DNA of 64,000 nt from Paraburkholderia phenazinium (GCF_900142845.1 NZ_FSRU01000001.1:1364001-1428000); one strand, 5' to 3'; counted from the first letter of the stretch, positions 26,636-36,260 are shown. Notes: a model not told the origin generated them from the letters alone. Numbers and translations: made by a program.

Positions 26636-27481
26636 ATGGATGCATCGTCAACCCACGGCGCCGACGACAACGCCGGCCTCGTGAGACGCTTCGGCGCTGT
26701 GCCGGCCGGGCTCGTTCTCGCGTTGTTTTTCGCGCTGCCACTGGGCGCGCTGATGGTATCGGCGGCGGACGATCGCGGTTCGGCTTTCGTGCGGCTCGTC
26801 CGGGATCCGCTGGTGTCGAGCGCGCTGGCGAATTCGCTGGTGCTGGCGGTGAGCGCCGGCACCGTCTCGCTGGCGGTGGGGGTGCCGCTTGCCATGGCGC
26901 TGGCTGCGCAAGCGCCCGGCCGCCGCCGCTGGTTGCTCGCGCTGCTCGGCGTGCCGCTGGCGTTCTCCGGGCTCGTGATCGCTTACGGTTTCATTCTCGC
27001 TTTCGGCCGCGCTGGATTTGTCACGAGCCTTCTCGCAGGCATGGGCGCGGATCCCGCTAGCGTGGGATCGCTGATCTACACGAGCGCAGGGCTGGTGCTG
27101 GCTTACGCGTACTACCTGATCCCGCGTGTGGCGCTGATGGTGTATCCGGCTATCGCCAACCTGGACCGCCGGCCGCTCGAAGCCGCGTTGACCTTGGGCG
27201 CTTCGCCGCTGCGGGCGTTGTTCGATGTGGCGCTGCGCGAGCTTTGGCCTTCGATCGCGGCCGCCTGGTGTCTCGTCACTTCGATCGCGCTCGGCACCTA
27301 CGGGACGGCGCTCGCGCTAGCCGGCACGCAGATCAATATTTTGCCGCTCCTGATGTATCTGAAGCTGTCCGATGGACAGACCGATTTTCCACTGGCCGCA
27401 GCGCTGTCGCTCGTGCTGATGGCCGTTTGTACCTGTGTCCTTGCGCTGGGGGAATGCCTTGCACGGCAACGAAGAGATTGA
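26636..27481 (+). CDS. ABC importer permease, second subunit
   Basis: A 281-residue BPD-family permease, about six helices, EAA loop EAALTLGASPLRALFDVALREL. The start at 26636 has AAGGGG 9 nt upstream and is 13 nt after the binding-protein stop. It partners with the permease at 23605. Its 3' end overlaps the start of the LOG-like gene by about 23 nt, tying that enzyme to the operon. Confidence 0.87.
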   Translation: MDASSTHGADDNAGLVRRFGAVPAGLVLALFFALPLGALMVSAADDRGSAFVRLVRDPLVSSALANSLVLAVSAGTVSLAVGVPLAMALAAQAPGRRRWLLALLGVPLAFSGLVIAYGFILAFGRAGFVTSLLAGMGADPASVGSLIYTSAGLVLAYAYYLIPRVALMVYPAIANLDRRPLEAALTLGASPLRALFDVALRELWPSIAAAWCLVTSIALGTYGTALALAGTQINILPLLMYLKLSDGQTDFPLAAALSLVLMAVCTCVLALGECLARQRRD

Positions 27482-28028
27482 TTGGTCGCATCACGCGTAT
27501 CTTGCGCTGCAAAAACTGGCCGCCCGTCAGACGAGTGCGAGACGCCATGTCACGCCGGTCGGCCTGATTGGTCCGCGCGAGGCGACTGCGGAGCAGTTGT
27601 CGTCGGCGCGAAGCCTGGCGTACGCATTGGCCGGTGCCGGCATGGCGCTTCTATGCGGCGGCAAAGGCGGCGTGATGGAAGCAGCCGCCTGCGGTGCAAA
27701 GGCAGCGGGCGGCGTGGTGATCGGTTTGTTGCCCGAAGACGATGCAGCTGAGGCAAACCCGTATCTGACCGTGGCGTTGCCGACCGGACTGGGCATCACC
27801 CGTAACGCGTTGATTGCGCGTGCCTCGGTGTGCCTGATTGCGGTGGGCGGCGGACTGGGCACGCTCTCCGAGATGGCGTTGGGCCTGCAGTGGGGCAAGC
27901 CGGTGTTCACCACATGCGGCGCCCCACATGTGCCAGGCGTCGAACGGTTCGACGACATCGATCAGCTTGTCGTGACGGTCGCGAACTGGCTCGCCTCGGA
28001 GGGCGGGACCGTCACCATGAACGATTGA
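27459..28028 (+). CDS. LOG-like (TIGR00725-type) nucleotide-binding protein
   Basis: A protein of about 189 residues with the Rossmann-type core of the lysine-decarboxylase-like/LOG group: VGLIGPREAT, ALLCGGKGGVMEAA, and the VGGGLGTLSEMALGLQWGKPVF loop in shorter pieces at residues about 135-155. True LOG enzymes release cytokinin bases from nucleotides through PGGxGTxxE; here the Pro is replaced, as in the TIGR00725 branch whose role is unknown. The TTG at 27459 is preferred (GGGGGA about 5 nt upstream); GTG 27435 is possible. It overlaps the upstream permease gene. Confidence 0.72.
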   Translation: MHGNEEIDWSHHAYLALQKLAARQTSARRHVTPVGLIGPREATAEQLSSARSLAYALAGAGMALLCGGKGGVMEAAACGAKAAGGVVIGLLPEDDAAEANPYLTVALPTGLGITRNALIARASVCLIAVGGGLGTLSEMALGLQWGKPVFTTCGAPHVPGVERFDDIDQLVVTVANWLASEGGTVTMND

Positions 28029-28130
28029 ATCTGGCGCCGTACGCCAGCCCTGGAGTGAATCCGCTCCGAGTCCGGTAGGAAGTGTGCTTCAACAAGGCGG
28101 TCGGTATTTCATTAACATATAGGTATCCTA

Positions 28131-29336
28131 ATGATGATTAAAAAGTCGCTTTTCGCTCTCGTCACCCTGAACGGTTTGTGTGCCGCAGCCCACGCGCAGA
28201 GTAGCGTCACCTTGTACGGCATCGTCGATGCCGGTCTGGGCTACACCAGCAATCAGGCCGTCGTCCAGACGGCGGGTAAGGCCGGCACGCCCGCCGTGCT
28301 GGTCGGCAAGTCGAACTACGCCTTCGCGAGCGGTACGTGGTACGGCAGCCGCTGGGGCCTGAAGGGCAAGGAAGATCTGGGCGACGGCCTGGCCGCGATC
28401 TTCCAGCTCGAAAACGGCTTTAACATCGGCACCGGCCAGTTGGGGCAGAGCAGCCGCGAATTCGGCCGGCAGGCATTTGTGGGCCTTTCCAGCACGAAGT
28501 TCGGCACGCTGACGATGGGCCGCCAGTACGACCCGATCGTCGACTTCGTCGGCTCGATTGGACCGACCAGCTTTCTGAGCGGCATGGCCGCGCACCCGGG
28601 CGACCTCGACAACATCGACAACCAGTCGCGCGAGAACAACTCGTTCAAGTACGTGACTCCGTCGTTCCGCGGCCTGCAACTGGGCGCTCTGTACGGCTTC
28701 GGCAATCAGGCGGGCAGCCTGAAGAACCAGAGCACGTGGAGCCTGGGTGGCCAGTACACGAACGGCCCGTTCGCGCTCGGCGCGGCGTATCTGCAGGCGA
28801 ACAACACCTATGGCCCGACGGGCGGTACGTGGACCAGTTCGTATGACGGCACCTTCTCGTCGTCGATCAATCAGGGCTTTGCGACGGCGCAGAACATGCA
28901 GATCGTCGCCGCGTCGAGCTCGTACCTGGTCGGTCCGGTGACCCTCGGCCTGTCCTATAGCAACACGCAGTACAAGGCGAGCAGCTTCTCGCTGTTCAAG
29001 GGCAAGGAGACGTTCAATTCGGCAGGGGCGACGGCATCGTGGCAGATCGATCCGGAACTGCGTGTCGCCGTGGGCTACGACTACACCGCGGGCAGCTCGA
29101 TCGAAGGCCAGTCGGCTCCGAAGTACAACCAGTTCAATCTGTCGTCGTTCTACTTCCTGTCCAAGAGCACCTCGCTCTACGCCATGGTCGGCTATCAGAA
29201 GGCCAGCGGCAAGACGCTTGACCAGTACGGCAACGTGGTGAACGCCACCGCGTCGATCGGCGACGTGGCGAACGGCATCTCGTCAGCGGGCGATACGCAG
29301 ACGCTCGTGCGCGTCGGTGTCCGCCACAACTTCTAG
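28131..29336 (+). CDS. Gram-negative porin, Burkholderia type
   Basis: A 401-residue outer-membrane porin. The signal peptide ends AHA-QS and the mature chain opens SSVTLYGIVDAGLGY, the canonical start of Burkholderia trimeric porins. Family marks include WGLKGKEDLGDGLAAIFQLE, FGRQAFVGLS, GTLTMGRQYD and a C-terminal aromatic residue (HNF). Sixteen beta strands are expected. It shares this pattern with the second porin at 45260. About 100 bp separates it from the LOG-like gene, and it is probably transcribed on its own. Confidence 0.95.
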   Translation: MMIKKSLFALVTLNGLCAAAHAQSSVTLYGIVDAGLGYTSNQAVVQTAGKAGTPAVLVGKSNYAFASGTWYGSRWGLKGKEDLGDGLAAIFQLENGFNIGTGQLGQSSREFGRQAFVGLSSTKFGTLTMGRQYDPIVDFVGSIGPTSFLSGMAAHPGDLDNIDNQSRENNSFKYVTPSFRGLQLGALYGFGNQAGSLKNQSTWSLGGQYTNGPFALGAAYLQANNTYGPTGGTWTSSYDGTFSSSINQGFATAQNMQIVAASSSYLVGPVTLGLSYSNTQYKASSFSLFKGKETFNSAGATASWQIDPELRVAVGYDYTAGSSIEGQSAPKYNQFNLSSFYFLSKSTSLYAMVGYQKASGKTLDQYGNVVNATASIGDVANGISSAGDTQTLVRVGVRHNF

Positions 29337-29398
29337 GCCCCGGGCAGCGGCCGGCAGCCGCGAGTGTTTTCGACTCGGCGCTGCTGGCCCGATACCGC

Positions 29399-30307
29399 TC
29401 AATTGACGCCTTCAGCCGTCTGGATCGTCTCGATCAACTGCTTGAGTCCTGGCGCGGGCTGCCGGCGGCTTGTGTAGTACATCATCAGCGGCTCGCCGAG
29501 CGCGGCCCAATCGGCCAGGACGATTTCGAGCTGTCCGGTGCGGACAAAATCCCGCGCGTGCCGTTCGAGACAATAGCCGAGGCCGATGCCGTTCGTCACA
29601 GCGTTCAGGACCGATTGCGTGTTGTTGACGCAAATCGGTCCCGGCACGTCGATCCTCTCGAACTCGTTGCCTTTCTCAAGCTCCCATTTATACAGCGTCT
29701 TGTCGCCTAGGCGCATGCGTACGCAGGCGTGGCTGCGCAGGTCCGCCGGCCGCAGCGGGCGTCCGCGTCGCGCCAGGTAGGCGGGAGACCCCACCACGAC
29801 CCAGCGCAGCGGTTGCGTGAGCGGCACGGCGACCATGTCGCGCGGCACGGAGTTGCCATAGCGGATGCCCGCGTCGAAGCCGTCCGCGACGATATCCACA
29901 ATGCGGTCGTCGACGGCGATGTCGAGATCGATTGACGGATAGGCGGTCACAAACCCGGCCAGAACCGGGTGCAATAACAGCACGGACGCATCGTAGGGAA
30001 TGTTGAGGCGCAAGCGTCCAACCGGGAAGTTACGATGCTGTTCAAGCGCATCGAGCGCCGTACCGATCGATTCAAAGCCTACCTCCAGTTGCTTGGCGAG
30101 CGTTTCGCCCAACACGGTGGGGACGACCGAGCGGCTGGTCCGGTTCATCAGTTTGACCCCCAGCCGGTTCTCCAGATTGCGAAGGGAGTGGCTGATCGCG
30201 GAAGAGGACACGTCCAGTTCGAGCGACGAGACCCGAAAGCTTCGGGACCGTGTCAAACTTAAAAAGACATTTAATTCCGTCAGATCGGAACGGGTCAAAT
30301 TGCGCAT
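29399..30307 (-). CDS. LysR-family regulator
   Basis: A 302-residue regulator: N-terminal helix-turn-helix (SSLELDVSSSAISHSLRNLE, residues about 26-45) and an effector domain with DAGIRYGNSVPRDMVAVPL, the pattern of the DsdC/CrgA-like branch. It converges on the porin gene, 62 bp away. Its own upstream side is a 400-bp low-GC gap, so no divergent target is obvious. Confidence 0.88.
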   Translation of the reverse strand: MRNLTRSDLTELNVFLSLTRSRSFRVSSLELDVSSSAISHSLRNLENRLGVKLMNRTSRSVVPTVLGETLAKQLEVGFESIGTALDALEQHRNFPVGRLRLNIPYDASVLLLHPVLAGFVTAYPSIDLDIAVDDRIVDIVADGFDAGIRYGNSVPRDMVAVPLTQPLRWVVVGSPAYLARRGRPLRPADLRSHACVRMRLGDKTLYKWELEKGNEFERIDVPGPICVNNTQSVLNAVTNGIGLGYCLERHARDFVRTGQLEIVLADWAALGEPLMMYYTSRRQPAPGLKQLIETIQTAEGVN

Positions 30308-30717
30308 AGCGGTCTATTGAGGAAAAATTGAGAATTTTTACAACATTTTCATTGTGCAGATGGAATCGGCTGGGCTGTGCGGATGCAGAACAGGGCTAGC
30401 GCGCGATTGTGATTGTAATGGGTGCGCGTCAGGTCTTTGGAGTGCCGATGGCGTTGCGTGGACGGATGCGGTGACGGCGCCGGGAGCGCTGATCACCTCG
30501 TCTGCCGGCAGGCAGGATGAATGGATTTCACTGCCGCGCTGAGTTGCCATTGATAGGCTGTTAGGTATTATTCCGGATATTTTTTATTAAATTGTTACCT
30601 TGTCGAATGCGGATGGATGGACTTTTCAATTAAAATTGATGCAATCTTAACGGGTAAAGAGAATAAGATGAGTCCGCGCTTTTGCTGGCCCATGTTTCGT
30701 CGAGGCAGATACATTGA
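30308..30717. other. Intergenic region, possible dispersed repeat
   Basis: About 400 bp between the LysR gene and a small membrane-protein frame. The part 30354-30540 has higher GC and short open frames on both strands without ribosome sites or plausible protein character; 30545-30660 is AT-rich. I see no RNA gene or clear terminator. The GC-rich block may be an intergenic repeat. Confidence 0.4.
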
Positions 30718-30942
30718 ATGAAAAGTCGAGTGTCGACGGGGGCCGGGGTGGGTGACTGGATCGAGGTCATCATTGGCGTGCTGATCCTGAACTTTGTGCT
30801 GTTCATTGCTTCCTGCCTGCTGGAGCTTCTCTCTATCAACAAGGAATCGAGGCGGCTCGACGAACTCCTTGAAGGTCAACGAAGAGCCGCCGGGCTCGAG
30901 AGCCGGAAGCCCTCCGACCCCTCAAGCCGCTGGCGGCGCTAG
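30718..30942 (+). CDS. Small hypothetical membrane protein
   Basis: A 74-residue frame with one long hydrophobic segment (residues about 14-40, VIIGVLILNFVLFIASCLLE) and a basic, Ser-rich cytoplasmic-looking tail. A GAGG lies about 13 nt upstream of the ATG, which is far. Codon third positions look coding. I recognise no family. It is 100 bp before the alginate lyase-like gene on the same strand. Confidence 0.4.
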   Translation: MKSRVSTGAGVGDWIEVIIGVLILNFVLFIASCLLELLSINKESRRLDELLEGQRRAAGLESRKPSDPSSRWRR

Positions 30943-31043
30943 GTGGGTTGTTGCGCGGACCGAATAGGACTATTGTGCTCGCAAAGCGTCTGCGGGGCCG
31001 GACGCTGGTGAGCTAACGGCAGAGCGTTCCGGGGCCGCGTGCA

Positions 31044-32318
31044 ATGAAACCTTCAATGCTGGTGATATCCGCATGTCTCATCCTTACGTGTTCGATCGTG
31101 CGCGCGGTTGAAGCCGGCGCGCCTGTGGCGCCCGCGGTCTACACGCTCGATCCGGCATCCCTTGCATTCGCGAAGCAGCGCATCCAGGCGGGCGACCCGG
31201 CGTTACTGCCGGCGTATCGGCAGCTCATTCGCGACGCCGGCGAGGCGCTCGTCGCCACGCCGTTTACGGTCACGGCCAAAGGCGTGACGCCGCCGAGCGG
31301 CGACAAGCACGACTATCTGAGCATGGCGCCGTACTGGTGGCCCGATCCGTCCAAACACAACGGTCTTCCGTATGTGCGACGCGACGGCCGGATCAACCCG
31401 GCAACCAAGAACGACGAGACCGACTCGAAGCGCATCGCGCAGTTTTCGCAAGCGGTGGGCGATCTCGGCACGGCCTACTACCTGTCCGGCGACGAGCGTT
31501 ACGCGCAGCGCGCGGCGCTTCTGTTGCGCACGTGGTTTCTCGACCCCGCCACGCGGATGAATCCCAATCTGAACTACGGGCAGGCTGTGATGGGCGTGGC
31601 GCACGGGCGCGGTACCGGCATTATCGATACCCGTTATTTCTGGCAGATCGTCGATGCGATTGGCTTGATCGCACCCTCAGGTCAACTAAGCGAAGTGGAC
31701 AGGGCGGGCTTGCGTCAATGGTTCGCCGACTATACGCAATGGCTGCTGACCAGTCCGGCCGGTCACGACGAAGCCGCCGCGCGCAACAACCACGGCTCGT
31801 ACTTCGACGAGCAGGTGATCGACTATGCCTTGTTCACGGGCGATCGCCCGCTGGCTGGGCAATATTTGCAGAAGGTGCTCACCGCGCGCCTCGATACGCA
31901 GATCGCGGCGGATGGCCGGCAGCCGCTCGAGCTCGAACGCACGCGGTCGTTTCACTACAGCACCTTCAATTTGCTGGCGCTGTTTCGAATTGCCCGCTAT
32001 GGCGAGCAACTCGGCGTAGACGTCTGGCATTACCCGAATGCGAGCCGCCCGGCGTTACGCATCGCGAATGCCTACCTCGCGGCGTATGCAGCGGATCCAT
32101 CGAGCTGGCCGTACAAGGACATTGAGGGCGTGAGTCTCGCAGACTATCTGCCCCTGATGCTGATGGCCGAACGTGTCTACGGCGCCGGTACGGAGGCCGC
32201 CGCACTTCGGCAGCAAATGCAGGACCGCTTGCCCACCGCGCGTGACTGGCTCTGGTGGCCGGGTGTTGGTTTGAATGCGCCGGAATCTCAGCCGACTGGC
32301 GCTGCGTCGCAAGGCTGA
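31044..32318 (+). CDS. Alginate lyase-family polysaccharide lyase
   Basis: A 424-residue secreted protein (signal peptide residues about 1-25) of the alpha/alpha-toroid alginate lyase family (PL5-like). Diagnostic segments are LSMAPYWWPDPSK, a central NNHGSYFDEQV with the catalytic Asn/His, and LERTRSFHYSTFNLLAL with the Arg/His/Tyr group. It would cleave polyuronates by beta-elimination in the periplasm or outside. No alginate biosynthesis or uptake genes are adjacent, so the true polymer is uncertain. Confidence 0.87.
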   Translation: MKPSMLVISACLILTCSIVRAVEAGAPVAPAVYTLDPASLAFAKQRIQAGDPALLPAYRQLIRDAGEALVATPFTVTAKGVTPPSGDKHDYLSMAPYWWPDPSKHNGLPYVRRDGRINPATKNDETDSKRIAQFSQAVGDLGTAYYLSGDERYAQRAALLLRTWFLDPATRMNPNLNYGQAVMGVAHGRGTGIIDTRYFWQIVDAIGLIAPSGQLSEVDRAGLRQWFADYTQWLLTSPAGHDEAAARNNHGSYFDEQVIDYALFTGDRPLAGQYLQKVLTARLDTQIAADGRQPLELERTRSFHYSTFNLLALFRIARYGEQLGVDVWHYPNASRPALRIANAYLAAYAADPSSWPYKDIEGVSLADYLPLMLMAERVYGAGTEAAALRQQMQDRLPTARDWLWWPGVGLNAPESQPTGAASQG

Positions 32319-32352
32319 CTGACAAAACGATCATAAAACAGAGGGGAACCTC

Positions 32353-32682
32353 ATGATACGGGGTGGTGTAGTGATGTTGACTGTCGCGGCGCTTGTCGGG
32401 CTCGGCGGTTGCGGGAACAAGGAAGGCGACGAATTCGTCGGCAAATGGCAAAGTACTAAAAGCGCGCAGAGCGTCGAGATCACGCGGAACGACGATGGGT
32501 TTATCATCGCCAATACCACCCGTGGCGCCATGAAGGGCGCGGTGATTTCAGCCGCTTACCGGGATGGCGCGCTGGAGGTCAGCACGGGCGGCGGGACCGA
32601 AAGCATCGCTTACGACAAGGCACACGATGCGATCGTCTTGCCGACCATGGCGGGCGCCACGCCGTTCAGCCGGGTGAAGTGA
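32353..32682 (+). CDS. Small hypothetical lipoprotein
   Basis: A 109-residue protein with a signal peptide ending in a lipobox (GLGGC, Cys20), then a short beta-rich domain (GKWQSTKSAQSVEITRNDDG). It resembles generic small periplasmic lipoproteins; no specific family recognised. AGAGGGGAA lies just upstream of the ATG. It follows the alginate lyase-like gene by 34 nt and may share its transcript. Confidence 0.7.
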   Translation: MIRGGVVMLTVAALVGLGGCGNKEGDEFVGKWQSTKSAQSVEITRNDDGFIIANTTRGAMKGAVISAAYRDGALEVSTGGGTESIAYDKAHDAIVLPTMAGATPFSRVK

Positions 32683-32807
32683 GACTCGCGGCGCGGCGCG
32701 CGCTTTGCCGGATCCTGGCAAGACACCTGCTAACATGCGAGTCGCCGGGCCGGACCATGGGACCATGATTGCGGCCCCGCAGTCCCGCCGTTACCGTTGA
32801 ATTCGCC

Positions 32808-33707
32808 ATGTCGCTGATTAGTCTGCTTGATCCGTGGGAGCCGTCGTTCGCGCTCGTCGCCGTTTTCGTCGCCGTTGCGGTGCTGTTCGCGCGCGGTTCG
32901 CGCCGCGTTCGCATCAGCCTTGCGCGGCAGGTGGCGTTCTGGGTCGGCCTCGGGCTGTTCTATATCGCGCTGCATACGCGGCTCGATTACTACGCCGAGC
33001 ACCAGTTCTTCGTCCATCGGCTCCAGCATCTGGTGCTGCACCACCTGGCGCCGCTGATCCTGATGGCGGCCTATCCGGGCAGTGCGCTGCGCGCCGGCTT
33101 GCCGTTGCGCTGGCGCAGCGCGCTGCGGCGCTGGCAACGGACGCGGCCCGCGCGTATCGCGGCGGCGGTCGTGCTGAATCCGGCCTTTATTTCGGCGGCC
33201 TTCGTCGTGTCGGTGGTCTTCTGGCTGATTCCGTCCGTCCAGTTCGTCGCAATGCTCGACTGGCGCATCTACACGTTCATGAACTGGTCGGTGGCCGTCA
33301 GCGGCCTGCTGTACTGGTGGATGCTGCTCGACCATCGGCCCAGTCCGCCGAGCCGCACCCGGCCGGGCCTGCGCGTGCTCTCGCCGGTCATCACCATGAC
33401 GCCGCAGATTCTGGTGGGCGCCATCATCACGTTCTCCTCGCGTGACCTCTATCCGATCTTCACGTTATGCGGCCGCGCGTTCACGTCGGTGCCGGCCTCG
33501 CTGGATCAGAGCCTGGGTGGCCTGATCATGTGGGTGCCGGCCGGCGTGCTCGAAGCGATCGGCGCCATGATGGCGTTGCGCCATCTGATGCGCCTGTCCA
33601 CCTTGCCGTCGCGTGTGCCGCCGAAGGCGAGGCGGGGTGGGGCGCAGGCTGCGAAATTCGAATCCATCGTGCCGCCGGCGGCAGCCGTCCCGAAGGAGCG
33701 GCTGTGA
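32808..33707 (+). CDS. CtaG-family (caa3-type) membrane protein
   Basis: A 299-residue polytopic protein of the caa3-CtaG family, about seven membrane segments. The family His-rich stretch is visible: YYAEHQFFVHRLQHLVLHHLAP, here at residues about 63-84, and later MTPQILVGAIITFSSRDLYPIF in parts. The family is tied to copper delivery to cytochrome c oxidase, but no oxidase gene is near. The ATG at 32808 gives a short hydrophobic start; the frame is open 13 codons further back. Confidence 0.8.
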   Translation: MSLISLLDPWEPSFALVAVFVAVAVLFARGSRRVRISLARQVAFWVGLGLFYIALHTRLDYYAEHQFFVHRLQHLVLHHLAPLILMAAYPGSALRAGLPLRWRSALRRWQRTRPARIAAAVVLNPAFISAAFVVSVVFWLIPSVQFVAMLDWRIYTFMNWSVAVSGLLYWWMLLDHRPSPPSRTRPGLRVLSPVITMTPQILVGAIITFSSRDLYPIFTLCGRAFTSVPASLDQSLGGLIMWVPAGVLEAIGAMMALRHLMRLSTLPSRVPPKARRGGAQAAKFESIVPPAAAVPKERL

Positions 33708-33762
33708 GCCGGCCGCAGCCGCAGCCGCAGTCAGCGTTCAATCGCACGCGGCCTGCGGACGT

Positions 33763-35337
33763 TCACACCCTCGCCGACGCATGCCCATCCACGCGGAAGA
33801 TCGCCACCGCCTGCTTCAACGACTTCACCTGATCTTCCAGCGATTGCGCCGCCGCCGCGGCTTCTTCAACGAGCGCGGCATTCTGTTGCGTCACTTCGTC
33901 CATCTGGGTGACCGCGCGTGCGATCTGGTCGATCCCGCCGCTCTGCTCTTCGGATGCCGCTGAGATTTCGCCCATGATGTCGGTCACGCGCTGTACCGCG
34001 GTCGTGATCTCGCTCATCGTCTTGCCGGCCTGATTTACGAGGCTTGCACCGGCTTGCACGCGGTTCACGGACGTGTCGATCAGCGCCTTGATCTCCTTGG
34101 CCGCTGCCGACGAACGTTGCGCGAGGCTGCGCACCTCGCCCGCAACCACGGCAAAGCCTCGACCATCCTCGCCTGCGCGCGCCGCTTCGACGGCTGCATT
34201 GAGCGCGAGAATATTGGTCTGGAACGCAATGCCTTCGATGATCGTGATGATGTCGGCGATCTTCGCCGAGCTCTGGTTGATCTCGTCCATCGTGCCGATC
34301 ACGTTGTTCACCACGGCGCTGCCCTGGCCCGCAATCTCCGATGCGTTGAGCGCAAAGGCACTCGCCTGACGCGCGTTGTCGGCGTTCTGTTTGACCGTGC
34401 CGGTGATCTGTTCCATGCTCGCCGCCGTTTCCTGCAGCGAGGCCGCCTGTTGCTCGGTTCGCGCCGACAGGTCGGCATTGCCCGAGGCAATCTCGCTTGC
34501 CGCGACGGTGATCGATTCGGTGGATGCGCGGATATGGCGCACGGTGCCTGCGAGTTCCATCTGCATGCGGCGCAAGGCGCCTTGCAACTGGCCGATTTCG
34601 TTGGTGCCGCGCGCGACGATGTCGCTTTGCAGATCGCCCTTCGACATGCGCTCGAAGTCCTGCGCCATTTCGTTGATCGGCTCCACCACCACGCGCGTGA
34701 GCGCCCGGCGCACGAAGATGCCGATCGCCACCGCCAGCAGCGCACACGCCACAAGCACCAGATTCATCACATGCGCGCGCGCCTGTGCATCGGCGAAGCG
34801 CTGTGCCGCGCGCGAGACGGCATAGTCGAGCAGCGGTTGGGACAGCTTGTCGAATTCGTTATAGAGCGGGCTGCTGAACTGCAGCTGGATCCGGTGATAA
34901 GCGTCGAAGTCCTTGGCCTTGAGGGCATCGAACTCCGGCATGATGCCCTTGCTCATCATGGCGGCGTGCTTGTCCGCTGCGTCGTTGACGAGCGATTGCG
35001 CGTCCGGCGAAACTGGCACCGCCAGAAAGGCGTCCCATTGCTTCTGCGATTCGCTGCAGTAGGTGGTGGCGAGTTGCAGTTGCCGCGCCGCGTCGTCATC
35101 CTTTTGCTGGCCTGTGAGCGATTCGTAGCGATTCTTCGCGGAGCGGCAGCGCAGCAGCAGTTCGGAGCTGCGCGACAGCGCATTGGTAGCCGTCATGTCG
35201 TGCTGATACATGTGGCTGAGCGCTTCGTTGGTCGAGGCGAGCGACGTAAAGGCACAGGCGCCGACCGCCAGTACCAGCAGCACAAAGATGCCGGTGGCGA
35301 GAGTCAGACCCGTTCTGACCGATAGATTATTGAACAC
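33763..35337 (-). CDS. Methyl-accepting chemotaxis protein
   Basis: A 524-residue chemoreceptor. TM1 is near residues 12-33; a periplasmic four-helix-bundle domain (4HB type, to about 190) senses ligand; TM2 and a HAMP domain (PINEMAQDFERMSKGDL) follow; then a long signalling coil with the conserved tip IIEGIAFQTNILALNAAVEA and GRGFAVVAGEVRSLAQRS. The start is GTG at 35337, with AAGAGA 6 nt upstream. There is no CheR-docking NWETF-like end. The ligand is not apparent. Confidence 0.94.
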   Translation of the reverse strand: MFNNLSVRTGLTLATGIFVLLVLAVGACAFTSLASTNEALSHMYQHDMTATNALSRSSELLLRCRSAKNRYESLTGQQKDDDAARQLQLATTYCSESQKQWDAFLAVPVSPDAQSLVNDAADKHAAMMSKGIMPEFDALKAKDFDAYHRIQLQFSSPLYNEFDKLSQPLLDYAVSRAAQRFADAQARAHVMNLVLVACALLAVAIGIFVRRALTRVVVEPINEMAQDFERMSKGDLQSDIVARGTNEIGQLQGALRRMQMELAGTVRHIRASTESITVAASEIASGNADLSARTEQQAASLQETAASMEQITGTVKQNADNARQASAFALNASEIAGQGSAVVNNVIGTMDEINQSSAKIADIITIIEGIAFQTNILALNAAVEAARAGEDGRGFAVVAGEVRSLAQRSSAAAKEIKALIDTSVNRVQAGASLVNQAGKTMSEITTAVQRVTDIMGEISAASEEQSGGIDQIARAVTQMDEVTQQNAALVEEAAAAAQSLEDQVKSLKQAVAIFRVDGHASARV

Positions 35338-35396
35338 GTTGGTCTCTTGGTTGAGCGTAGCGAAAAGCGATTGTTGTTGTGTCCGGTGACGCCCGT

Positions 35397-36260
35397 TCAA
35401 ACAAACTGAAAGAGCGAGGCCGGTGTATCGATCAGCACGGCACGCAACTGATCGGGTTGGTTCACGAAGGCGCCCAGATGATCGCGGACGAGGCGCGCGT
35501 TCTGGACGTCTTCGAACTGCGTATGCGGCCAGTCCGTTCCCCACACCAGACGATCCACGCCGAATTCGCGAAGCAATGCCGGCCATGCACGGGCGGCGAT
35601 CGCGAGCGCTGCGTCCGGATCGCGCGGATCCGGACTCACGCGGTACGCCGCCGATATTTTCACCCACACACGCCGCGTGGCGCCTAGCGAGAGCAGGCTG
35701 GCAAAGCCTGGATCGGCGAGGCCGAGCGCGGGGTCGAAGCGTCCAAAGTGATCGACGACAATACGCACCCCGCTATTGAGCAAAGCCGGTGCGATGTCAG
35801 GCAGGCGGGCCGCTTCGATCTGCACTTCGAGATGCCAGTCCAGCGCCGTCATGCGTTCGAGAAACGGCGCCCAGAGCGGATTGCCGAAGTCGGGTAAGGC
35901 CTTGCCGATCAGATTGGCGCGCACGCCGACCACACCACGGGCATGCCACGCGTCGATCTCACCGAGATCGCGGGCGGGATCCACGACGACGATGCCGCGC
36001 AACTGCCCGGGATGCGCAGCGAGACAGGACAGCAGGAAGCCATTGTCGGTGCCGAGGAAGCTCGGCTGGACCAGAACGCCGTGCGATAGCCCGAGGCTCG
36101 CGAGCATCTTGCGATAGTCGTCGAGCGTCGCATCGTAGGACGGCGCATAGCGGCGTCCCGACGCAAGCGGAAGACCGCGCACGAATACATGCGCGTGGCT
36201 GTCGATGCCGGTGATCGGCTGTGCGGTGTGAAGGGCGGTCGTACCGTGAGAGAAGGTCAT
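35397..36260 (-). CDS. Amidohydrolase-2 family metal-dependent hydrolase
   Basis: A 287-residue TIM-barrel hydrolase. The first metal motif is GIDSHAHVF (HxH, residues about 19-27), with VDHFGR near the middle and WGTDWPHTQ near the end, the layout of the LigI/PDC-hydrolase-like and ACMSD-like branch. Members cleave lactones or decarboxylate ring-fission products. It is 9 nt downstream of an aromatic-acid-type MFS transporter, so a catabolic role on the imported compound is likely. Substrate unknown. Confidence 0.83.
   Translation of the reverse strand: MTFSHGTTALHTAQPITGIDSHAHVFVRGLPLASGRRYAPSYDATLDDYRKMLASLGLSHGVLVQPSFLGTDNGFLLSCLAAHPGQLRGIVVVDPARDLGEIDAWHARGVVGVRANLIGKALPDFGNPLWAPFLERMTALDWHLEVQIEAARLPDIAPALLNSGVRIVVDHFGRFDPALGLADPGFASLLSLGATRRVWVKISAAYRVSPDPRDPDAALAIAARAWPALLREFGVDRLVWGTDWPHTQFEDVQNARLVRDHLGAFVNQPDQLRAVLIDTPASLFQFV

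Noticed and set aside
25378-26895. Open frame of about 505 codons on the minus strand
   Set aside because: Antisense of the ABC binding protein and permease; both sense genes have signal peptide or EAA-loop evidence.
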